DNA of 56,272 bases from an uncultured Bacteroidota bacterium (GTDB lineage: Bacteria > Bacteroidota > Bacteroidia > Chitinophagales > Chitinophagaceae), in assembly GCA_903905065.1 (NCBI GenBank), contig CAIVEW010000034.1, positions 1-56,272 of the forward strand. The letters are read 5' to 3'. Position numbers and translations under genes: made by a program. Below the pieces are notes generated by a model. It did not search any database. It was not told the origin of the DNA and was given only the letters and a program-made list of their open reading frames with translations. This document shows positions 1-12,100 of the stretch, piece by piece. The number at the start of each line of letters is the position of its first letter. Position 1 is the first letter of the stretch.

Positions 1-104
1 ATTATATTTTGACTAAAAAGGATTGTATATTTCATTAGCAAAATATACCCCTCCTCATTTTGCACCGTTCTTTATTTGAATTAACCTTTTACAACTAAAA
101 GCGT

Positions 105-3100
105 ATGAGAAATTTTATTACCCCTTCCGTAATTATTTGCTTTATACTGTCCATGTTCTTTAGTGGCAATAACCTCTATGGGCAAGGAAAAATGGGGAAG
201 TCCGTTATGGACCTCGGCACACTTAACGGCAGTGCATTTCTACCGAATCCGGTGCGAAACGCTCCGGCCCTGCCACAGTCCGCATTATCACATCCGCGGG
301 GTCATCATATAAGTGACAACAACACCGTTTCCCGAAACGCGCCGGGGAATTATCGGACATTTCATGCGCCTTTGAAAAAGACTAGCCCTGAGGCCATGGC
401 AGCAAATGCGGGATATGAAGACCATCCCGAAGCAGGTATGCTCTTTCCGGGCGCGCCTTGCAGCAACTGCTATGAGCTTATTGGCAAGCGCACAGAAATA
501 TCCAAGACCTTCCTGCAGGAAGGCACAAGTGGCAGCGATGGAGGGAAAGACATTATGGTGCAGACCGGGTCTTTACCGATGCACTACAAGGACGCCCAGG
601 GCAACTGGAGAACTATAAAATCGGCACTGGTGCCCAGTAACAGCCAGAAGGGTGTTTACACGGCTATGGAGCAGGAAGTCCCTGTTACCATCAATACAAA
701 TAAAGCCGACAATTTTTCTTCCCTTGGAAAAAAAGGAGAAATCTTCCAATTCAATCATAACCTGGAATTGATCTATGCTATGCCGAACGGCAGCGAGGTT
801 AGTCTTGGGGCGGCCAATTTCACAAATCACACTGGTGGAGACGATGGTGTTTACATAACCAACGCATGGCCAGGGATCGATATCGAAATGCATGTGGTTC
901 GCGGCGCGGTAAAAACAAACTTTTACATCAACCACGCTATGCCAGAGTATGCAGATGGCAAACTTCAGATTAGGGACCACTTACAAATGGATGCAGGGTT
1001 GTCATTGTACTCGGATGGCAAGACAACGCTCGCTGATAACCTGTTTATTAAAAATGCTTCCGGCCAAGATGTGTACGTGATCTCCGCAGCCAATGTCTGC
1101 GAAAAGAACAATATGAAAAACACCATGCAGTCGCTTGATTACGCCATCAATGGAAACATACTCAACATTGTACTGCCTGGCAATTTTCTTGATCGTGCTG
1201 CATCGTCATACCCTGTTATTATCGACCCGCTGGTATCGACGGCTACAGTAACCACTCCCGTTAAAGGTTCCAGCTATAGTGCAGCATTGGCCGCAATGTC
1301 AGGCTGTCCGTATTACAACGCGGCTACCACGCCCGCCAACACCACGATAACGGACATTCGCTATGCGTTCATTTATGTAACCAATAGTGGCGCGTGGCTA
1401 TCAGACGGCGCAATGGATTTTTATATAACCGGCGGATGCAGAAGCCCTATCCCCCCTACCGGCTTCGGTGGACTGTACTGGACATGTAACTTGCCCCCCT
1501 ACGGCCCCGGAACATGTACCGCTGATGGTTCTGCCGCATATACCATGGTTAGTGATTTTGCCGCCTGTATGCCGGCTCCAGCCTGCGCCCCTCATGACCT
1601 CGGTATTACCATGTATTTTTACGAGATATACAATACAAAAGCACAATGCGGCAACAAATATATCACATCCGGCTCTGACCTCACGATAACTGTGTATGGC
1701 CATACCGTCGAGTTTGTTTCCGCAATTCCTACACCCGCTTCCATCTGCCAGGGTTCCTCCTCTTCTCTTGCCGGAGTAGGTCAATATGGCGTTCCACCCT
1801 ATACATTTTCATGGAGCCCGGGCGCCGTTGCAGGTACACCTGCCACCGTTACGCCTGCGGCAACTACCGTATATACACTTACCATCACTGACGTTTGTGG
1901 CATTACTGCCACTGGCAATACTACAGTGAACGTTACTCCAATAGGACCGATAAGTGGCACATTCAGCCTTTGTGTGGGCGGCACTTCCACACTTACGGAT
2001 TTGTCAGGCAGTGGTAATACCTGGACGAGCAGCAATCCCGGTGTTGCTACTATTACCAGCCCGGGCGGCGTTGTTACAGCTGTTGCTGCTGGCACAACGA
2101 CAATTACCGTTTCCAATACCACTACAGGCTGCACCGCTACACATGTGGTAACAGTAAATGGCCTGCCAAACGCGGGGACAATTTCAGGAACACCTACCGT
2201 TTGTACTGGAGCCAATACAGCCTTGACAGATGCTGCGACGGGCGGCGCATGGAGCAGCGTTAACCCATCTACCGGTACGGTAGGAACCTCCGGTGTGGTA
2301 AGCGGCATTGCAACGGGAACTACGACGATATCGTATACCGTTACCAATAGTTGCGGCACTGCTGCCGCCACACAGGTCGTTACCGTTAATCCGACGCCTA
2401 ATGCCGGAACCATTGCCGGAACGCCAATTGTTTGCGCAGGCTCGAATACTATTTTAACGGATGCCACAACTGGTGGTATCTGGAGTAGTGTTACTTTGTC
2501 AGTTGGCACTGTGGACGGTTCAGGCAATGTAACCGGTGTGTCTGCAGGTAATACTACCATATCCTATACGGTAGCCAATAGTTGTGGAACAGCGGCCGCC
2601 ACGCAAGTGGTTACCGTCAACCCATTACCTGGTGCAAGTACCATATCTGGCACGCTAACCGTCTGCGTCGGTGCGAATACAGCACTGACAGATGCATCCA
2701 CCGGCGGCTTGTGGACTAGTTCTAACCCATCAACAGGTACAGTAAGCACCTCGGGCGTCGTAAGTGGGATTTCAACCGGGACAACAACCATATCCTACAC
2801 AGTCACCAATAGTTGCGGCACGGCAGTGGCGACCCAGGTAGTAACAGTTAATCCATTGCCAAATGCGGGCACCATTACCGGAACGCCAATTGTGTGCGCA
2901 GGCGCGAACACAGCTTTAACGGATGCAGCAGCAGGTGGCGCGTGGAGTAGTGTTACTTCTTCTGTTGGCACAGTAGACGGTTCAGGCAATGTGACTGGCG
3001 TGTCGGCGGGCAACACTATCATATCCTATACAGTAGCCAATAGTTGTGGCACGGCAGCCGCTACCCAGGTCGTTACCGTTAACCCAATTCCGAATGCCGG

Positions 3101-6100
3101 AACCATTACTGGAACACCAATTGTGTGCGCAGGTTCGAATACTGCTTTAACTGATGCGGCAACTGGCGGCATATGGAGCAGTGTTACTTTGTCTGTTGGC
3201 ACAGTAGACGGTTCAGGCAATGTGACTGGCGTGTCGGCAGGCAACACTACCATATCCTACACAGTCACCAATAGTTGTGGCACGGCAGCCGCTACCCAGG
3301 TCGTTACCGTTAACCCAATTCCGAATGCCGGAACCATTACCGGAACACCAATTGTGTGCGCAGGTTCGAATACTGCTCTAACTGATGCGGCAACTGGCGG
3401 CGTATGGAGCAGTGTTACTTTATCTGTTGGCGCAGTAGACGGTTCGGGCAATGTGACTGGTGTGTCGGCGGGTAATACTACCATATCCTATACAGTGACC
3501 AATAGCTGCGGCACAGCGGCCGCCACGCAAGTGATAACCGTGAACCCGCTGCCAAATGCGGGCGCAATCACTGGCACCGAAATCGTATGCCCTACCTCTA
3601 CAAGTTTGCTGAGCGATGGCATCTCTGGCGGCACCTGGAGCAGCAGCGCAACAGGAATCGCCACGATCAGCACATCCGGACTTGTGGCGGGCGTGTCGCT
3701 TGGTACGACTACCATATCGTATGTGGTAACCAACAGCTGCGGAACCGCTGCTGCAACTGCAATAGTTACTGTCAACGCGTCTGTTGATCCCGGTTCCATT
3801 TCCGGTACGCAGACTGTTTGTGTTTCTTCCACTACGACACTCAGCGATGGTGTTTCCGGCGGCGTTTGGAGCAGCGGCAGCACCGCGGTTGCTACCGTGG
3901 GCACTGACGGCGTTGTGTCCGGAGTGTCCGTTGGCACTGCTACAATTTCTTATTTTGTCACCAATAGCTGCGGCAGCGCGAGTGCAACAGCCGTTGTGAC
4001 TGTTAATGCGCTGCCTGTTGCCGGCACAATAACCGGAACCCGGGTTGTTTGTGCCGGATCGATAACTGCCCTAACTGATGCTGCTGCAGGCGGAGCCTGG
4101 AGTAGCGTCACATCTTCGGTCGGCACGGTAGACGCATCGGGTAATGTGACGGGTATTGCATCAGGCAATACAACAATATCGTACACCGTAACTAACAGTT
4201 GCGGAACGGCAGCAGCTACACAAATGGTAACCGTTAATCCGCTGCCAAATGCAGGTGCGATTACCGGAACTCCAATTGTTTGTGCCGGATCAAGTAATGT
4301 TTTAACTGATGTCGCAGCAGGCGGTGCATGGAGCAGTGTTACTTCGTCTGTTGGAACGGTAGATGCTTCAGGCAATGTTGCCGGCATAGCCGCTGGCAAC
4401 ACAACGATATCCTATACAGTAACCAACAGTTGCGGAACAGTAGCTGCTTCACAAGTGGTAACCGTTAACGCTTTACCAAATGCAGGAACCATTACCGGTA
4501 ATGCAGTTGTCTGCGCCGGAGCAACAACGGCACTAACTGATGCCGCGTCTGGCGGTGCATGGAGTAGCGTTACCTCTTCGGTTGGTACGGTAGATGCATC
4601 GGGTAACGTGGCAGGTATCGCATCGGGTAACACAACTGTATCTTACACTGTGACCAACAGTTGCGGAATAGCAGCAGCTACGCAAGTGGTAACCGTTAAT
4701 CCGTTGCCAAATGCGGGAACTATAACCGGAACACCGGTAGTTTGTGCAGGAGCACATACAGCTTTGACCGATGCAACTGCAGGCGGTGCATGGAGCAGTG
4801 TTACTTCGTCTGTTGGAACGGTAGATGCTTCAGGCAATGTTGCCGGCATGGCCGCTGGCAACACAACGATATCCTATACAGTAACCAACAGTTGCGGAAC
4901 AGTAGCTGCTACACAAGTGGTAACCGTTAACGCATTACCAAGTGCAGGAGCCATTACCGGCACAGCAGTTGTCTGCGCCGGAGCAATAACGGCATTAACT
5001 GATGCCGCGTCTGGCGGTGCATGGAGTAGCGTCACATCTTCGGTTGGTACAGTAGATGCATCGGGTAACGTGGCAGGTATTGCATCAGGCAATACTACGA
5101 TATCGTACACAGTAATCAACAGTTGCGGAACCGCAGCAGCTACACAAGTGGTAACCGTTAATCCGTTGCCCAATGCGGGAACTATAACCGGAACACCGGT
5201 AGTTTGTGCAGGAGCACACACGTCTTTGACCGATGCAACTGCAGGCGGTATATGGAGCAGTGTTACTTCGTCTGTGGGAACGGTAGATGCTTCAGGCAAT
5301 GTTGCAGGCATAGCCGCTGGCAACACAACGATATCCTACACAGTAACCAATAGCTGCGGAACAGTAGCTGCTACACAGGTGGTAACCGTTAACGCATTAC
5401 CAAATGCAGGAACCATAGCCGGAACAGCGGTTGTCTGCGCCGGAGCAAACACCATTTTAACTGATGGTACGTCTGGCGGTGCCTGGAGCAGTGTTACATC
5501 TTCAGTTGGCACAGTAGATGCCTTTGGTAATGTAACCGGCATCTCTGCAGGCAACACAACTATTTCTTACACGGTAACTAACAGCTGCGGAACAGCGGCA
5601 GCCACAAGGATAGTAACCGTTAACGCATTGCCAAATGCTGGAACGATAACCGGCACACCTGTAGTTTGTGCCGGGGCAAATACAAATTTGACTGACGCAA
5701 CTTCTGGCGGCACCTGGAGCAGTGCTACCCCTGCCATTGGCACAGTCAACGCATCGGGAGTAGTCGCGGGCATCTCCTCGGGTACCACAACGATATCCTA
5801 TACGATAACCAACACATGCGGCGCTACAGCAGCAACGCAGGTAGTAACGGTCAACCCACTGCCCAACGCTGGCACCATAACAGGAACACTAACGGTCTGC
5901 GTTGGTGCGACTACCGCGCTTACCGACGCATCCGCTGGCGGTGTGTGGAGCAGCGCAAACCCAGGCAAGGGCACGGTAGATGCCTCTGGTGTGGTAACTG
6001 GTATTGCCGCAGGCACCGCAAAGATATCCTACACAGTAACCAATAGCTGTGGTACGGCCACAACAACCAAAATAGTTACAGTTAACCCATTACCAAATGC

Positions 6101-9100
6101 CACCGCCGTACTCGGGACACTGACTGTTTGTGTTGGCGCAACAACCGCTCTCTCCGACGCCGCTGCAGGTGGTGTATGGAGCAGCGTATCACCAGCCAGG
6201 GGCACCGTAGATGCCTTTGGTGTGGTAACTGGCATCTCAGCAGGCACTACCAGGATCTCCTACACGATAACCAATGGATGCGGTACAGATGCCGCATCAA
6301 AAGTCGTGACGGTGAATCCATTACCGAACCCGGGAACGATAACGGGCACGGCTATTGTATGCGCCGGCTCAAATACTGCATTAACTGATGCTACAACAGG
6401 TGGCACATGGAGCAGCGTCACACCTTCAGTTGGTACTGTAAGTGCAACAGGCGTGGTAAGTGGTATCCTGGCAGGCACTACAACAATATCCTACACTGCA
6501 ACCAACAGTTGTGGAACAGCCGCGGCTATACGCGTGGTAACCGTTAATACATTACCCAACGCAGGAACCATAACCGGCACACCCGTAGTTTGCGCAGGAG
6601 CTAATACTGCTTTAACTAATGCAGCCGCCGGTGGTGCATGGAGCAGCGTTACGTCTTCTGTTGGCACAGTAGATGCAGCAGGCAATGTAAGCGGCATCTC
6701 TTCAGGCAACACAACTATATCATACACGGTAACCAACAGTTGCGGAACTGCAGCAGCTACCCAGGTAGTAACCGTTAACGCATTACCGAATGCAGGCACA
6801 ATAACCGGCACACCCATAGTTTGCGCCGGAGCTAATACGGCTTTGACTGATGCAGCAGCTGGTGGTGCATGGAGCAGCGTTACTTCTTCTGTAGGCACTG
6901 TAGATGCATCAGGCAATGTAGCCGGCATCTCGGTAGGCAACACAACTATATCGTACACAGTAACCAACAGTTGCGGTACAGCAGCAGCTACCCAGGTAGT
7001 AACCGTTAACGCATTACCAAATGCAGGCACCATAACCGGCACACCCGTAGTTTGCGCTGGAGCTAATACTGCTTTAACTGATGCAGCAGCTGGTGGTGCA
7101 TGGAGCAGCGTTACTTCTTCTGTTGGCACAGTAGATGCAGCAGGCAATGTAACCGGCATCTCGGTAGGCAACACAACTATATCTTACACCGTAACTAACA
7201 GTTGCGGAACTGCAGCAGCTACGCAGGTAGTAACCGTTAATTCAGTCTCATCTGCGGGCACAATATCGGGAATTGCGTTTGTCTGCGTAGGTGCTAACAC
7301 CGCATTGACCGACGCAACGCCCGGTGGGGCCTGGAGCAGTGTGGCTCCCTCCATTTGTACGGTAGACCCTACGGGTGCCGTGACTGGTATATCGTCGGGC
7401 ACCACAACGATCTCGTACACCGTAAACAACATTTGTGGTGCGTCAGCGGCTACCCAGGTTGTCACTGTTAATCCAGTACCCGGCGCGGGCACTATTTCCG
7501 GCACGGCTGTAGTTTGCGTAGGCTTGACCACCGCGCTTACCGATGCCGCTCCAGGCGGTATATGGACCAGTGGCAGCCCATCTGTTGCAACCGTTGACGG
7601 AGCCGGTTTAGTGTCGGGTATCGCAACAGGCGTTGCCGGCATCACCTATACTGTAACAAGTGGCGCGGGCTGTACAAATTTCGCAGCAATTGCAGTAACC
7701 GTCAATCCATTGTCTTCTGCAATCACCGGTGTTACCATTATCTGTACAGGCGGCACGACAACCTTATCAAATGCTGCCTCAGGAGGAACATGGTCCAGCA
7801 GTAACGTAAATGCAAGCATAGATCCTTTATCAGGCACGGTAACTGGTAATAACGCTGGCACTGCCACTATCACTTACGCCTTATCTACAGGATGCTTCAC
7901 CACAACGATAGTAACGGTGACCCCTGCTCCAACTGCTGCGCCCACAAATGATGGTCCTATCTGCGCAGGAGGAACCGTGAATCTCTCGGCACACGGAGCT
8001 GGCGGAACAAGCGTATATGTATGGAACGGTTCCGGATTGTCTTCAAGCGCAATTCCAAATCCTTCGGCAACACCTGTTACTACAGGCATCTATTCTTTAA
8101 TAGTTACTGATGGTACCACTAATTCGGGATGTTCCGCCAGCTATACGACAACCGTAACCGTCAACACCATATCGATATTGGCGTCTAATGATGGCCCTGC
8201 ATGCGCCGGAGGTAGTGTTAATCTTACAGCAACGCCATCAGGCAGTGCTACACCGGCCGGTTACAGTTGGAACGGCCCGGCTGGTTATAATGCCGGCATT
8301 CAAAATCCTGCGATCGGCGGTATCACAGCAGGCAGCGCAGGTATATACACGGTGACAGTGAATGGTATCGGCGCTGGCTGTATTGCAATAGCAACGACAA
8401 ATGTCCTAATTAACACTATTGGAATTACCGCTTCGAACGACGGGCCTGCCTGCGCAGGCGGAACAATACATTTGACATCCGCGCCATCCGGAAGTGCTAC
8501 ACCTTCGGGCTACGCATGGAGTGGCCCGTCTGGTTACAGCGCAGGAATTCAAAACCCGACCTTAGGAAGTGTTACTACGGCTATGGGCGGAACCTATGTA
8601 GTATCAGTCAGCGCAACAGGTTCAGGATGCTCAGCGACTGCTACTGTGAACGTTGTTGTCAATACGTTTGGTGTTGTCGCGGCCAGCAACAGCCCGGTGT
8701 GCGTAAACGGCACCGTTAATCTCACGGCTACCCCGACGGGTATAGCCCCTGCAAGTTATAACTGGAGCGGCCCGTTATCTTTCACGTCCACCAACCAGAA
8801 CCCTACTTTGAGTGGTGTTGCAACAAATAGGGCGGGGATTTATACACTTTCCATAAGTGCACCAGGTTCCGGTTGTTCTGCAACAACGACTACAAATGTG
8901 GTCGTAAATACGATTGGAATATCCGCCTCCAACGATGCTCCCGCATGCGCAGGTGGAAATGTAAATTTCACGGCTACTCCTTCGGGCTCTGCCACACCTG
9001 TTAGCTATACGTGGAACGGCCCCGCAAGCTATAATGCATCGACTCAGAACCCCATGATAACCGCGATTACAACAAGCGGTGCCGGAACCTATACAGTAAC

Positions 9101-12100
9101 AGTAAACGGCGGTGGTTCGGCCTGTATTGCAATAGCCACCACAAATGTTGTCGTAAGGACAATTGGAATTACCGGGTCAAATGACGGCCCGGCATGTGTG
9201 GGCGGCATAGTGCATTTAACGTCTGCTCCATCCGGCAGCGCCACACCGGCAGGATATAGCTGGAGTGGCCCTTCCTCGTACGTTTCTACCAGTCAAAACC
9301 CAACGTTAAGCAGTGTCAATACAGGCATGACCGGCACCTATGCTGTTACTGTCAGCGCGCCAGGATCCGGCTGCTCGGCAACAGCTACTGTCAATGTGCT
9401 CGTGAGCGTTTTCAACGTCGTTGCATCCAACAACGGTCCGATATGCATCGGCGGCACACTGGACTTGCTCGCTACTCCTTCGGGAACAATTACACCTGCA
9501 AGTTACAACTGGAGTGGGCCAACATTTGTGCCGGCAATACAAAACCCAACTTTTGAGGGCGAAACATCTATCGGCTCGGGTACATACACCGTAGTGATAG
9601 CTGCGTCTGGCTCAGGCTGTACTGCAATGGCAACTACAAATGTGCTCGTTGGCACTATCGGCCTTACCACGACAAATGATGGGCCGGTTTGCACCGGTAC
9701 GCCACTTCACCTTACATCTACACCTTCCGGTAGTGTCCCACCTACCAGTTATTCATGGCGCGGGCCGGCCGGCTATACTTCTACTATTCTGAGCCCTACC
9801 ATCAGCGGTACAACGACTGCCCAAAGTGGTATCTACACCATAACCGGCACGGCTCCCGGCTCCGGCTGCATCGTTGTAACTACTACAAACGCTACGGTTG
9901 TTGCGCCTCCTTCTTCAATTTTTGGGCCTACTGCAATCTGCGTCGGGGCGTCGCTCTCGGTGAGCGACCTTAGTTCAGGAGGTACATGGACCAGCAGTAA
10001 TCCTGCAGCGGCAACCATAGGCAGCACTTCAGGCATATTGACGGGCCTGGCACCCGGAATTACATCCATTACTTATACCCTTGTCCTTGGGTGCAGTGCA
10101 TCTACAGTTATCACGGTCAATCCAACGCCCGTTGTAACCGGTGCCATGCCCATTTGCCTGAACTCATCCGTGACCTTGAATGCAGACTTACCGGGCGGCA
10201 TCTGGACAAGCCAGAACTTATCACATGCTGCGGTTGACTCGTTCACCGGCGTCGTCTCGGGAACAATCGATCTGGGTACGTCAATAATTTTTTACACACT
10301 CCCCACCGGATGCCAGGGTTCGCAAACGGTAACTGTCAATGTCATTCCTTCCGGTATTGCCGGGCCTCATGCGGCCTGCCTTGGCGGCACAACAACGTTG
10401 AACGATGTGTATGGCGGTGGCTTTTGGAGCAGCACAAATACAACAGTAGGCACCGTAGGCACAACTGGCGGCGAGTTTGTAACGGTAACAGGCATTGGGA
10501 TTGGTACGACTACTATCTCCTATACTATAAGCAACGGCTGCGCCGCTATTTATAATGTAACGGTTAGCCCTATCGCCGCGGTTATCGGGTCTGCCCCGTT
10601 ATGTATCGCTTCTTCGATAGCGCTTAGTGACCCCGCAGGCGGCGGCACCTGGAGCAGCGCACACGCAACTATTGCTACCGTTGGTTCATCTTCGGGCATT
10701 ATTACCGGCGTAGGCACAGGTACCACCACGGTGGTTTATACCACAGCCGCAGGTTGCACTGCTTCCACCATAGTCACTGTTCTGCCTACGCCAACCGCAA
10801 TAACGGGACCTGCTACGGTTTGTGTAGGCTCTTCGTCGACTTTAAGTGAAACAGCAACGGGCGGTGCCTGGAGCAGCAGCAACGGCGATGTTTCCTTCGG
10901 CAGTTACGGCTATATCACAGGCCTGTCCTCGGGGACGGTCAATATTTCTTATACCTTACCTGACGGTTGTGCGGCAATAATAGTTGTAACCGTAAACGAC
11001 CTGCCGTCAATACCCACTGGTACGGTCGTTATCTGTGCTGGCTCAACTTCTGCCCTCACCGACCTCACATCCGGCGGTGCGTGGAGCAGCAGCACGCCCG
11101 CTGTTGCCACCGTCGGCATTTCCTCCGGTATCGTTACAGGAGTTGCTGCAGGAACGACAACCATAACCTACTCAACTGGAACAACCGGCTGCAGCGCAAC
11201 TGTAACGGTGACTGTAAATACGATCTACCCGGTAACCGGGCTGACGTTGATATGTCCCGGCGGCACATGCGACCTGAATGATGCTTCTCCCGGAGGAACC
11301 TGGAGTACCAGCGATGCAACAGTCTCGGTCAACTCAAGTGGTATAGTCACTGGCTTGTCAGCTGGTACCGGTTCAGTTACCTACACTATATCATCGGGCT
11401 GCGCCAGGACCGTAACGGTAACCGTGAACCCAGCGCCGAGCCCGATTACAGGTATACCAGTTTTATGCGCAGGGTCTACTACCGCACTTACGGACGCCGG
11501 ATCCGGTACCTGGACGACCAGCAACCCGTCAGTTGCCAGCGTAGGCGCAACAGGTATAGTAACCGGAGCCACCGCGGGCACAGCAGCTATTAGCTATGCT
11601 ACCGGCGCGTCTTGTTTTACGGTTGATATTATCACGGTAAACCCTGCACCTTCCGGTATAGGCGGTGCATCTGCAGTATGCGCTGGCAACATGATATCCT
11701 TAAGCGACTTCACATCGGGTGGCTCATGGAGTACGACCGCCACGAACATATCTCTCGATGTCACCGGAAATGTTACAGGTATCAGCGCGGGGTCAGCAAC
11801 GATCACTTATTCCACAAGTTCCAGTTGCTACGCAACCAAGACTATCAATGTTAACCCGCTGCCGGGGCCTATATTAGGCAACACAACTGTATGTCCGGGC
11901 GCCTTGACCTTCCTGTCCGACGCAACGACTGGAAGTGTAGTTTGGTCTAGCGGCAATACCTCAGTCGCTACGATCAATGCTTCGGGAGCAGTTACTGCCG
12001 TGTCATTAGGTACCGCAACGATCACCTACACCATCGGTACGGGTTGTATTGCTACCACGGTGGTTACTGTCACCACATTCCCTTCTGCAATATCGGGCAG

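Noticed and set aside
1938-7918. 231-bp tandem repeats considered as a CRISPR array
   Set aside because: The repeats are continuous coding units without spacers and lie in one open frame.
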